A DNA stretch of 64,000 nucleotides, taken from NCBI GenBank assembly GCA_963576725.1, contig OY755240.1:17509743-17573742 (forward strand), in the 5' to 3' direction. The stretch comes from Azorinus chamasolen (taxonomy: Eukaryota > Mollusca > Bivalvia > Cardiida > Solecurtidae). Positions 53,201-62,135 of the stretch are shown one piece after another; the first letter of the stretch is position 1, and every line of letters starts with the position of its first letter. Below the pieces are notes generated by a model. The model was not told the origin of the DNA. It saw only the letters and a list, made by a program, of their open reading frames with translations, and searched no databases. The translations under genes were made by a program, and so were the position numbers.

Positions 53201-56200
53201 CCTGAACTACATATTTAAAACAAACAATGAACGTTGAATGGTATTGTTCATATTCTAAATATAGTTACTGTTACCAGAGATTTCACAGTGGCACTGAGTA
53301 CAAGTTGCTATTTTACACAATCTATTCATTCTTCACAGGATCTCTTACAGTTACATTATTTTCGGTCGTATACTTCCTTTAGATGTCACAACAATTAGTG
53401 TCATTGTGTCCTCGGTAATGTTGGCACCTGAATTAAAAAAACAAACTAATGCATTTTATTATATACTTTTCAATAATTTGTAGCTATTTCTCAGTTAGCT
53501 AAGTTTCACTTTTGCTATTGATATAACATCCGGTGATGATATCAATTTGACGTAATAATTGCCATATACAGTAAAACCTCTCTATAACGGCCACTACATT
53601 ACGTTAAATATTTTATGTTAAAGGCAGGAAGCTGCTTAAAGCAAGGAGAAAATAAAACAGAACGTTCCTTTAGGAGCGTTCTGTTTTACTTTCACCTTGC
53701 TTTAAGCAACCACATGTCCTAAATACCAATACCAACTAATTAATAAAATTAAGTGGCTGCTATAGAGAAGTTTTAGTGTACAATATACAGAATAATCAAC
53801 ATCTTTATTAGATTGATACTTGGATAAACTAGTTTATATAAATAATAAAATCATCATTTTCCCACTAAACTCATTTATTGTGACCACTCTTTAGAATCGC
53901 CTCTTTGTGGGGATTCTAAATACTGGTCACAGTATAGGGTTTGGTGGAGAAATAAATAACTACTCTTGAAAATGTTGAAATTTACACATCATATTTGGAC
54001 TTCCGTTAAGTATTTTAATCGAAATCCGTCCTTACCTACCGAAATCCTTGTCTGTCGATCGCATCTGTCGAACTTTCACAAATAAACAATCTTAATGTGC
54101 TTATGTGTACAGAGGAACGAATTTCACAGAATTATTGCTATTTGTGGATTTTTACATACAGGATATCAGAGAACATTATTTTGTGTTGGAACATCTCGAG
54201 ACAACGTTAATTTGATTTGTTTCAAATTTTCTCAGATATAAACATTTCATGCGACGATGCGCGCAAAAAAGAGAACATTTACGGTCATTTTTGACAAATT
54301 GCGCGGCTATATGTTTTTTATTCCTTTAACAGGAAGAATATTTTGCACTGATGAACACTCTTCTTGTTCTGATGAGCACGGCGGAAAAACTCTTATAAAT
54401 AGACAGAGATAATTCTGAACGCGTGAAAAATCTAATCTATCTCTATAGGGGTGTGATAGAATATTTAAATGCAAGGACAAGATCTGAATTCCTCAAAGCA
54501 TTCTTGCAACAGCAATTTTGGTGATCCAATTATTTATTATCGACTAAACCATGTTATGATTACAAAATAAACTATTATTTGCCATATTATATAGTTTCTT
54601 TTGACATACAAAGAAAGAACTCTTAATTGCAGTCGTATTTGATATACGAATAAAAACGTCTTAACTGCGGCCATATCTGACACATATAGTAAGAAATCTA
54701 AGCTGAGGTCATATTTGGAATACAAAGTAAGAAATCTTAACTGAGGTCATATCTGACACAAAAAGTAAAAAGTCTTAACTGAGGTCATATCTTACACACA
54801 AAGTAAGAAATCTTAGCTGAGGTCATATCTGACACACAAAGTAAGAAGTCTTAACTGCGGTCATAGTTGACATACAACGCAAGACATATTAGCTAAGGTC
54901 ATATTTGACACACAAAGTAAGTTAAGAACTCTCAGCTGAGGTCATACGAGTACTTGACACATTAAGTAAGAAATCTTTCGATGAAGTAAGGAATAGACTA
55001 GGTAGAATATCTTCCATATCAAAGTCCAACGACGAATTTCACAAGTCAACAATATTGATACATGAAAAAACAAATCGGAGCTGTTTTTATATTTTGACAG
55101 AAATATCGTTCTTTGTTTGCCTTTTGTTGTACCATGGCAAATTATCCACAATGACCGAGTGCAAAATATATTTCCTATTGACATAATTCGTTCCTTCATA
55201 TAAACGTGTTGTCATGCATTTGCAAACAGAGGAGACCTATATCAGACAGCTTCTATAAAAGCCCTCTGATCAGGATTTGCTCTGTTTGCTAATCGAATCT
55301 GAATGGTTTTGTTTACTTTCTGAAATGGTTACACTTTTCCACCTACTGTATTTCGTTATAACTCATTAGCCCATGGATTTGTAGTAGGTATCGAAATACT
55401 GGAATAAGCATAGAACAGGTAAGGGTTAACCTATTCCCTCATATTTACGACTTTTGACGACTCTTTAAAAGCCACTCCGTGAAACCAATGTGATAAATGG
55501 AGCATTTGCTCCTATAGGATCAAATTCTCTATTTATCACAATGGTTTCATGCTACAAAGTTCTAAAATTGTCTTTTTCTCTAGTTAATGGTCCTTTTCGG
55601 TAGATGTTTTCAAAGAAGTTGTATCTAAAATAGCCCATGTGGTAATGTGTTAACCACTGCACTGCCAATTACGATTCTCTAAAAACCTATGCAAGCAGTT
55701 TGGATCAAGATGAGATGCCATATAGTTCGGCGTCTCATCTGATCCAAACTGTTTGAAAATGTGAATACGTTTGTAGGGAGAAAATGCCATTGTAGCACAG
55801 GGTCAATGTTTGCAGAATACAATACTTGACAGTAAAGAGGTTAAGTTATAATTTACTCCAATTCTGCAAAATGTACCCCAATCCTGCATAATTTACCCCA
55901 ATTTACCCCAATCCTGCATAATTTACCCCAATACTGCATAACTTACCCAAATACTGCATAATTTACCCCAATCCTTCATAATTTTCCCCAACCCTGAAAC
56001 TTCACATTTTTCATCTAGACTACAGTAGAACCTTTCTTTAACGGCCTTCAAAAAGATGTCAAATTATAGTTATATAACACAGGTGGCAGCTAAATGCTTG
56101 TCGAATGTTATAAAGAAAGTTCCTTTCTCGATTACTTTTGTCCTGCATTAAGTTATACCCTGCTTTTTAAGACTTAATAAATAAATAGATAATAAATGAA

Positions 56201-58148
56201 TGATCGCTTCGGGATGTATATCAACAATGTGGATAAATACTTAACTCCATCCATGCTGTTTAATGTGGCTATTTGAATATGGATCTGGTGCATTTTTGAA
56301 TACAGTAAAACCTCTCTACAACGGCCACTAAATTGTGTTGATTAGCTGCTATTTAGGGCAGTTGCATGCTTGAAGCAAGGTGAAAGTAGAACAAAACGCT
56401 CTTATGGAGCGTTTTGTTTTACTTTCATCTTGCTTTAAGCAGCCACCTGCCTTAAACACAGAATACTTGACGTAATTTATTGGCTATTATAGAGAGGTTA
56501 TACTGTACACCCGATTCGTTGGAGCCTCACATGACCTCGGACTAAGGTTATAAAATAACTTAGTCTGAGATCAGTCTCCGGTATCGTTCTGGTCAGATTC
56601 TGAGAAAGCTAAGGACCTGATTAATCAGATGCTTGAGAATGATCTCAGACTAAATCAAACAATTTTATAACCTCGGGGCCAGAACCCTAAATGAGTTGCC
56701 GATTTACGCGGTTTCTCATCGTGATCCAGGCTGTTTGCAAATGTGAACCAGGTCTCGGATACAGGGACCAAGGTCAGTACACTAGCAACCCACTTTCCGT
56801 CATATCAACACTTTTTCACGCTGTTGAAAACAGAGTAGACCCAGAGTAGGCTAGAGTGGTTTAGGAACCGTCTGATCAGGGACTGCTCTGTTTGCTAATG
56901 GAATTTGATAGATATGCACGTTCTAATAAAAATAGAACAGGGAAAGGGTTAAGAACAGAAAATGTTATTGATAACCGAAACCTGATTCGCACTTGCATAC
57001 TTCTTGGATCCAGATGAGACGCCACCAAAAACTCAGCGTCTCATCAGGATACAAAAGTATGCATTCGTTTTTTACAGTGATATTGCAGGACTATGGGTAA
57101 ATGGATTTTATAAGACTGTCTAACATTGGACTCCCGTACTTGTTAATCCATTACGTCATTACGTCATAGGCTATTTTTAGACCCAGCTTCTTTGATTAAA
57201 CCCATCGAAAAAGGGTATTTACTACAGAAAAATAACTTTTAGAATTGAGAAGTTTTTAAACCATTGTGACAAAATTGATTCTATGGAGCAAATCCTCTAT
57301 TTATCACAATGGCTTCAAAAAGCGACTTTTACAAAGACGTCAAATGACGTGAATATGCGGGAAAGGGTTATGTGTCTTGTGGGTCAACTGTAATTCGTAC
57401 CGCATGCAGATAGCTTGGTAAATAAATCCAGTATCCATATAACATTGTCCTCGGTCCTTTGTTCTGCGTCTACCTATCTTCCGTCGTGTTTGAAACATTG
57501 TTAAACAACGCATTTTCGTTACAAGAAAATAATTAAATTTCAGATCCACAACTGACAACCCTGGTAATAAGACCAGCTGGCTTGTATGGGGAAGGCGATA
57601 AAACTATCGTTACCAAAAGTTTTACGAGAGTCTCAAACATAAGGTCAAGGACATTCCGGAAAATACGACTTGGCGTTGGACGGCAGCAATTCGTGTATGT
57701 TGGTAATGCTGCCTGGATGTTTGTTTGTGCCGAAAAAGAACTACTCCGTATCACGCGAGAAAGAAGGCGATTTCTTCCGACCGATATTGGGGGAGAACTA
57801 TTCTTTTGCTCTGACGATACGCCTGTGCTTAAGACTGAGGACTTTTCGGCAATATTTCAAGAAGCGTGTGGACTGCGAGAGGTGAAACCTGCATTGCCAC
57901 TATGGATCATCAAATGCATTGTATTTTTTCTGTTTTGTATTATATCCATTGTGCGCATAGCTTGCAGTGTAAACATTCCCATAGGGCCCTCCGTGCTCCG
58001 CACAGTACAGCCTACGTGGTGGTTCCGGTATGATAAAGCTAAGCAACTTCTTGGATACAAACCTTTGTACAACTGGCAAACTTCGAAAGAGCGGTCCTTG
58101 GTTTATTATTCCAGCTTTTGTAAAACAACGCGCAATCATTTCGAATAG
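50120..58148 (+). CDS. 3-beta-hydroxysteroid dehydrogenase family enzyme, four exons
   Basis: An NAD(P)-dependent short-chain dehydrogenase of the extended 3-beta-HSD type, expected to oxidise hydroxysteroids or related sterols at a membrane. Exons 50120-50270, 50831-50995, 51845-52039 and 57544-58148 all join in phase 1, with AG/GT borders, to 371 residues, the normal family length. Visible: Rossmann motif GGSGFLG at residues 15-21 with an acidic beta-2 end (LDLE); VIHLAS near the end of beta-4; Ser126/Ser127 and Y155-x-x-x-K159 (YAQTK) as the catalytic residues; RPAGLYGEGD in exon 4; VYVGNAAWM; a hydrophobic membrane segment following PLWIIKC; and the family's YKPLYNW near the C terminus. 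The start is the first ATG of the exon, just upstream of the Rossmann fold. An acceptor-like CATAG at 50106-50110 suggests an upstream non-coding exon. The exact substrate cannot be told. Confidence 0.9.
50320..50400. mobile_element. T1b remnant
   Basis: AATATCTGTCAAGAGCTTGGATCC and AAGCCGAATATATCAAGCGG are left. Confidence 0.5.
50494..50720. mobile_element. T2 MITE
   Basis: TTAGCGCATTTCCATATAGG to ATGAGGGAATGGGTTAA; hairpin tip GCTCCTATGGAGC. Confidence 0.9.
50831..50995 (+). CDS. 3-beta-HSD-like gene, exon 2
   Basis: Acceptor CATGCAG, donor GTACAA, phase 1 on both sides. Encodes the segment with DLDLVLKACAGATCVIHLAS and ends in EEVNVRG, the family's asparagine-valine block where the third helix starts. 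Confidence 0.88.
51060..51405. mobile_element. M5 MITE split by an M2 element
   Basis: M5 parts at 51060-51148 (GCTTAATACAGAGTAAAAG, ACTCCTATTAAACTACCACC) and 51357-51405 (TTAGACCTCC...GACAGATTCTACTGTA). Confidence 0.8.
51149..51356. mobile_element. M2 MITE inside an M5 copy
   Basis: TACGGTAAAACCCCTCTAAT to GGGGTTCTACTGTA; tip GGCTCCTAAATGAGC. Confidence 0.9.
51463..51643. mobile_element. M3 MITE, worn
   Basis: AAACAGTAAACACTTTGTAAA to CGTTTACAGGGATATTTC; CTTAATGCTCAAAGGAAC shows loss of the left arm. Confidence 0.75.
51845..52039 (+). CDS. 3-beta-HSD-like gene, exon 3 (catalytic Ser, Tyr, Lys)
   Basis: Acceptor TTTTAG, donor GTAAAT. Carries YCSSVYV and YAQTKSKAE, the catalytic serine and the Tyr-x-x-x-Lys pair. 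It is followed by a 5.5 kb intron full of MITEs. Confidence 0.9.
52076..52275. mobile_element. M3 MITE
   Basis: ATAGAACCCCTCTGAACC to GAGGGATTTTACTGTA; tip CTCCTCTATGAGC. Confidence 0.82.
52288..52497. mobile_element. T1b MITE
   Basis: TTAACCTTTAGCCTGCTACG to GCAGCAGGCTAAATGTTGA; hairpin 52329-52395, tip CCGAGTAAATCGG. Confidence 0.9.
52782..52941. mobile_element. T1 MITE, right end lost
   Basis: TAACCTTTGTAAATAATCTG, hairpin with GCCGAGTAACTTGGTACC, then CAGCAGACGACAATATTTGC. Confidence 0.75.
52990..53560. other. No feature recognised
   Basis: Intron sequence of the dehydrogenase gene without a recognised repeat or coding motif. Confidence 0.45.
53567..53780. mobile_element. M1 MITE, complete
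   Basis: TACAGTAAAACCTCTCTATA to GAAGTTTTAGTGTA; tip TTCCTTTAGGAG. Confidence 0.9.
53852..53956. repeat. Hairpin family F2, copy 2
   Basis: Same order as 12991-13088: GACCACTCTTTAGAATCG, a short tip, GATTCTAAATACTGGTCAC and GGTGGAGAAAT. It is more worn. Confidence 0.75.
53960..54540. other. No feature recognised
   Basis: AT-rich intron sequence between the F2 hairpin and the 40-bp tandem repeat; nothing recognised. Confidence 0.45.
54600..54980. repeat. Tandem repeat, unit about 40 bp
   Basis: Eight to nine worn units around GAGGTCATATCTGACACACA and AAGTAAGAAATCTTAACT, in the large intron of the dehydrogenase gene. Confidence 0.85.
55186..55429. mobile_element. T3 MITE, first of a chain of three
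   Basis: ATTCGTTCCTTCATATAAAC to ACAGGTAAGGGTTAA; tip GCTTCTATAAAAGCC. Confidence 0.88.
55426..55653. mobile_element. T2 MITE, reverse, middle of the chain
   Basis: TTAACCTATTCCCTCATATT to GTGGTAATGTGTTAA; hairpin 55480-55549, tip GCTCCTATAGGATC. Confidence 0.9.
55650..55844. mobile_element. T1 MITE, last of the chain
   Basis: TTAACCACTGCACTGCCAAT to ACAGTAAAGAGGTTAA; hairpin 55690-55755, tip GCCATATAGTTCGGC. Confidence 0.88.
55853..55995. repeat. Tandem repeat, unit about 20 bp
   Basis: Seven units like ATTTACCCCAATCCTGCATA, directly after the MITE chain ending at 55844. Confidence 0.9.
56021..56215. mobile_element. M5 MITE, worn
   Basis: TACAGTAGAACCTTTCTTTA at the left; damaged hairpin AAGAAAGTTCCTTTCTCG; right end GATCGCTTCGGGATG. 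Confidence 0.75.
56301..56507. mobile_element. M1 MITE, complete
   Basis: TACAGTAAAACCTCTCTACA to GAGGTTATACTGTA; hairpin AACAAAACGCTC...GAGCGTTTTGTT with tip CTTATGGAG. Confidence 0.92.
56533..56680. repeat. Foldback family F3, copy 2
   Basis: GACCTCGGACTAAGGTTATA pairs with TATAACCTCGGGG. The inner part shares GGTCAGATTCTGAG and CTTGAGAATGATCTCAGACT with the copy at 32802. Confidence 0.7.
56700..56760. mobile_element. T1 remnant
   Basis: GTTTCTCATCGTGATCCAGG and CTGTTTGCAAATGTGAACC. Confidence 0.5.
56793..56952. mobile_element. T3 MITE with internal deletion
   Basis: CTTTCCGTCATATCAACAC to ACAGGGAAAGGGTTAA; hairpin AACAGAGTAGACCCAGAGTA with damaged tip. Confidence 0.8.
56990..57070. mobile_element. 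T1-like hairpin with new outer arms
   Basis: TTGCATACTTCTTGGATCC pairs with ACAAAAGTATGCA. The inner GATGAGACGC...GCGTCTCATC is T1, but the outer CAAACTGTTTG is replaced. Confidence 0.65.
57143..57371. mobile_element. T2 MITE
   Basis: TTAATCCATTACGTCATTAC to GAATATGCGGGAAAGGGTTA; tip ATTCTATGGAGC. Confidence 0.85.
57544..58148 (+). CDS. 3-beta-HSD-like gene, exon 4 (C-terminal half, stop)
   Basis: Acceptor AATTTCAG. The 605-bp terminal exon holds the substrate-side half: LVIRPAGLYGEGD, the VYVGNAAW block, FFCSDDTPV, a strongly hydrophobic segment of about 20 residues, and LLGYKPLYNW. TAG at 58146. Codon use looks normal and no lesion is seen. Confidence 0.9.
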
Positions 58149-58213
58149 GAATCGAGAACTTGAAATATTTTACAAGTAAAGGTTTCAGCAAAGTGTTTTA
58201 AATTCACCATATT

Positions 58214-58428
58214 ATTAACCCTTAAGTCCACAGATATCTCTGGTTCTACTTTTTTGCAAACACAATAGACCAAGATCAGACGGCTCCTACAAGAGCCGCC
58301 TGATCAGGGTCTGCTATATTTGCTTATGAAATGATATAGATATGATTCTACAGTTTCCGCTACGACCATTAATAAATATTAATGAGGTAATTATTTCTTC
58401 TATGAATATTCTGGGAGTAGAGGGTTAA
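58214..58428. mobile_element. T3 MITE in the 3' region of the dehydrogenase gene
   Basis: TTAACCCTTAAGTCCACAG to GGAGTAGAGGGTTAA; tip GCTCCTACAAGAGCC. It starts 66 bp after the stop codon, so it may lie in the 3' UTR. Confidence 0.88.
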
Positions 58429-58749
58429 TAGTACACATTGTGGCCTTGATTCCTTCATAACATAATTTACACATGTTAACTTTCCGTCCTCTGAGTGAAT
58501 TTCTACAAAACATTGTCGCTTTCTTCATTTTTAAATACATATTTCTTCCATCGCATTCTGAGAATAGATTGGTCACGTGATATCTATGGCGGCGGTTGTG
58601 TTTTTAACTGGGAGATGAATGTGAAAATAAAGTGGATATATTAGTATTATTTGAGAAGGATTTGATAATATATTATTTTGAAAGGATCGGTAACAAGACG
58701 GACTTCATGTAACAAATGTAACAAAGAGGAAATAAACGACGAATGGTGT

Positions 58750-59545
58750 GGATTTTAACGTTTTGCAGCTTACTGATAGAGTGACGGACTTAGAGCAGAA
58801 GCGTGCTGATCTGAAAGATGGGGGTATTGTATCTCATATCACAATATATGAGAAACAGTTTACTGTTTACTAACATTCCGGGAGATGAAGTTGAGGTTCC
58901 TTCCAGGTAGAAGGAAATTTTAAGGACTCACTTAGTGAACAAACTGAATATCGCTCAAGATTTAGTGTCCAAAATGGCATTCGAGCGCGTTCATCGCACT
59001 GGAGAAACGAAAGTGGGAAAAGTGAGGACGATTGTAGACTATAGAAAGAAAGGTAATGGGGTTTAGATAGCCTACGACACCGTGTATGCCAACGTTAAGC
59101 CCGTTAAGAAATAGGAATTTCAAGGGGATGAGCTTGCAATCTTTCCTGGAATGTAAACGGCTTGACAGATTGTAAAAAGAGAATGAATTGTTTTTAAATA
59201 TTATAAATAAAAACGATATCGGTTTTTGTATGAAACTTGGGACACCCTCTAGTAGTAAATTTATCTTAAGCTGGTTTATTTAACATATATGTACTTTCTA
59301 TAGAAAGTTTCGACATCGCAATGCCAAACGCTATAGTGGTAGAGTAGTTTTAAAGTTGCAGAGATAACGTTAAAGCTTGTATTGAGATAATGAAAAAAAA
59401 ATTCGGACACCATCATTTGGCTACAGGTTGATCATATTTTTTCCATCTGCAGAATGACATTTATATATGTGGTTCGTATATTTGGGATGAGGATTCGCCT
59501 GTATATGATGTGAATATTGACTTATTTGAAATTTTAACGCACAAG
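58750..59545 (+). mobile_element. L1-like non-LTR remnant: ORF1p and start of ORF2 endonuclease
   Basis: From 58846 the frame reads MRNSLLFTNIPGDEVEV, a stop, then KEILRTHLVNKLNIAQDL and FERVHRTGETKVGKVRTIV, a clear match to the RNA-binding domain of L1-type ORF1 proteins. A coiled-coil-like piece (LTDRVTDLEQKRADLK) precedes it. At 59138 a new piece reads SWNVNGLTDCKKR, the start of an endonuclease domain, and 59450-59545 gives ICGSYIWDEDSPVYD. Several stops and frameshifts make it a pseudogene; nothing of the reverse transcriptase follows. Confidence 0.75.
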
Positions 59546-59580
59546 AACAAATTTATTTTGATAAAGTTTTTTTATTCAGT

Positions 59581-59603
59581 CAACAACAACAACAACAACA
59601 ACA
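59581..59603. repeat. (CAA)n microsatellite
   Basis: Seven to eight CAA units at the right end of the L1-like remnant. Confidence 0.9.
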
Positions 59604-59729
59604 ACTCCATCACAGATACATTATTTTCTAAATACGTGTCATAGGTATCTAAAACATACCAAAATATTCCCCCCTCCCTCTAAAGAAATTACCACTCTTG
59701 ATGAGCAGTCATGAGCAGTCATCTATTTT

Positions 59730-60450
59730 TTTCACGCACGCACACACGCACGCAACCCCACAACGCACATACGTACGCACGCACTATGCGCGCGTACACA
59801 CACTGATACACGATCAAAAGCAAAAAGGCACAATGGCATCCAGCAAACATAAAAGCAAGGATGACAAAGAGAGTACCACCTTGGAAACGGTCATTGGGAA
59901 AAACCACCACTTGGGGTTTAAACCGGTTCACGGACGTCCTAACCCCACACTTTTCTCAAATCTTATGTGTTGCTGTTCGGGCGACTGTTTGCTCTGTATG
60001 TGGTGTTTCCTGCATGACTCATTTTTGTACTTTCATTATAGCTTAACAAAATGTCTAAGTAAAGGAATCCCCGCGAGACTTCGCCACAACATAGAAGACG
60101 GTAAACACAGGACAATATGCATAACATAGCAAGACAACAACTGTGAAAGTCCTTCAAATGTGTACTCAATGACTTTGCTGACGTCGGAGCAGATGCAATG
60201 AAGCCGTTGAAAACAGTGAACGCCTTGAAAAGGCGGCATCTGACCTGGGACTTCACTGTTTACTGCATTATTTTAGCCCAAACATACAGGTTTTTAAAAA
60301 CAAATGTTTTCCTTATAATTTTTATACCTTTATTATTTAGTTTAGAATTATATTTGATCTGAAATTATTATTGCAGACGACACTTTTATTGGCGCAAAAA
60401 GAGTTTAGGGCACGCCAGAGAAAAGGCAATACATGAATCTCTTTTCGACT
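59730..60450. repeat. Direct repeat copy 1 of a Penelope-associated segment
   Basis: A CA/CG-rich tract (59730-59810) is followed by ACAAAGAGAGTACCACCTTGG, GTTTAAACCGGTTCACGG and GTACTCAATGACTTTGCTGA. The same order is found at 61600-62090. Here the copy is interrupted at 60206-60405 by a T5 MITE; sequence after it (GGGCACG...ATACATGAATC) picks up where copy 2 is uninterrupted. Confidence 0.75.
60206..60405. mobile_element. T5 MITE inserted in direct repeat copy 1
   Basis: Hairpin AAACAGTGAACGCCTTG... / AAGGCGGCATCTGACCTGGG, then GCAGACGACACTTTTATTGG and GGCGCAAAAAGAGTTTA. It interrupts GCCGTT...GGGCACG of the repeat. Confidence 0.8.
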
Positions 60451-61390
60451 ATTTAAAATATAGTCTTTTTCGTACAGGTTCAGGGGGTACGTTTTACTTT
60501 AAAAAATTGTACAGAAGCTTATTATCATTCAAATATGTTTCAAATTGTGATCAAAATAATTACTGACATCTATCATTTTTCTTTTACAAAGAAAAAACTC
60601 AAGCTTGTTTCAAATCATCAGGGACGGACCCTTGGAATATTGATAAATTAATAACATGAGTGAGAGTGCCAGCTATCAAGTGAGCACCATCACGTACATA
60701 ACTAGACTAAATGTCATCCAATCCCATAGCTTTACTAAGACCTAAGTTCCTTAAATATTTCAAAACATTATCTTCGCTTACAATTGAGAATGAAAAACTA
60801 TTAGGAATGACACATTTAGAAGACTAGTAGTCAAACACAAATTTCTGGCCATATTTGTTTATACATTTAAGAAGTTTGTCAACCACACTAGAGGCTATAT
60901 TGAAATAAAAAGAGTTAAAATGTTTGGTAACATTAAGCTTATCAAAACAAACTTCCTATACTGCTAATAGAAGAAGGCATTCCCATCTCTTTCAAGGTTT
61001 TCCACAATGTCTTAGAATAATTCTTATTCTGATCAAATTTGCTGGTATATTAAGATTTCTTTGCATTAAAAAACACAGACTGTGTTTTGTTCCTAAGACC
61101 TTTTTAAAACGTTGAAATGAACTTCGGACTTGGTTTTCTTATACAAGTTAAAAGCGTTTTTTCTCTCACTAATGCATTTTAAAATATCAGAAGTAATCCA
61201 AGGCTCCGTTCTCTGTTTCAAACGTATTGCGTTAACAGGAGCATACCATCTAATACTGATAGGAAAATGATCTTAAAATTCGTCCAAGCATCTGACACAG
61301 TATCAGAGAAAAGAACTGGACTCAAATCAGTGTGTAACAAAGATTGCTGAAAATCATCCATGTTATAATTTTACAAAGATCTAATTTTGA
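60430..61390 (-). mobile_element. Non-LTR retrotransposon ORF2 fragment, minus strand
   Basis: Reverse-strand translation gives, in broken frames, LKQRTEPWITSDILKC and KNAFNLYKKTK (about 61250-61140), LERDGNA (61000-60975), then FSIVSEDNVLKYLRNLGLSK and LTHVINLSIFQGSVPDDLK (60800-60600). This is the linker and start of a LINE reverse transcriptase. No catalytic motifs remain and many stops are present. Confidence 0.7.
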
Positions 61391-61599
61391 TATTGTTATT
61401 TTATAAATGAAATGTTTTGTCTCCGAAGTGAGAATATGTCCAATAATGTTACAAGCCTTTTACCAGTTTTTGCCACCTTGTTCTTACTCCTGCTGACAAG
61501 GCATCGAATAATGTAATAATGATTTGAATCGAAAAGTAGTAAAGTCAAGCAGGCAAAGCCACATGCAAGACGCAACCACCACCAAAACACCGATAGACA

Positions 61600-61603
61600 G
61601 CAT

Positions 61604-61646
<43 letters not shown>

Positions 61647-62100
61647 CCACACACCCAAACGCACACAGACACACACGAAATGAACACAGAAAACACCAAA
61701 AGAGACACAAGAACCAGGGACAAACGTTCCACAACATGAACAAACAACAAGCACAAAGACGCAAGGCAAACAAAAGGAAGGGTGACAAAGAGAGTACCGC
61801 CTTGGCACGGTCAGCAGCAAAAACACCACTGGGGGTTTAAACCGGTTTACGGACGTCCTAACCTCGCACTTCTCTCAAAGTCACCCTAGCTTTACAAATA
61901 TTGTAAATAAAGGTATCCCCGCTGGACTTACCCACAACATAGATGACGGTGAACACAGGACAACATGTAAAACATAGCATAATAACTGTGACAATCCGTC
62001 AAATATGTACTCAATGACTTTGCTGAAGTCCGAGTACCTGCAGGTAAGCCGTTAAGGGCACGACAGGGAAAAATAATACATGAGTCTGGTAAGCTCCTCC
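61600..62100. repeat. Direct repeat copy 2, adjoining the Penelope-like reverse transcriptase
   Basis: Begins in a (CA)n microsatellite (61601-61644) and matches copy 1 at 59730-60450 over about 350 bp with moderate divergence. It lies directly downstream of the minus-strand reverse transcriptase, so it may be the element's 3' flank or a Penelope-type terminal repeat. Confidence 0.7.
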
Positions 62101-62135
62101 TGTATCCAAGTTTAAGAGTATACCATCATAGAGTA

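Noticed and set aside
53040..53237. 65-codon frame in the dehydrogenase intron
   Set aside because: No family match, no splice context; the exon 3 to exon 4 join is already in phase without it.
54600..55995. CRISPR-like spaced repeats
   Set aside because: Units are contiguous and diverged with no unique spacers; the host is an animal.
59698..60129. 143-codon frame with His/Thr-rich start
   Set aside because: It spans the CA-rich tract and the direct repeat; the repeated copy at 61.6-62.1 kb does not keep the frame.
61396..61829. Overlapping minus-strand frames rich in Cys and Val
   Set aside because: Produced by a (CA)n microsatellite and a Penelope-associated repeat.
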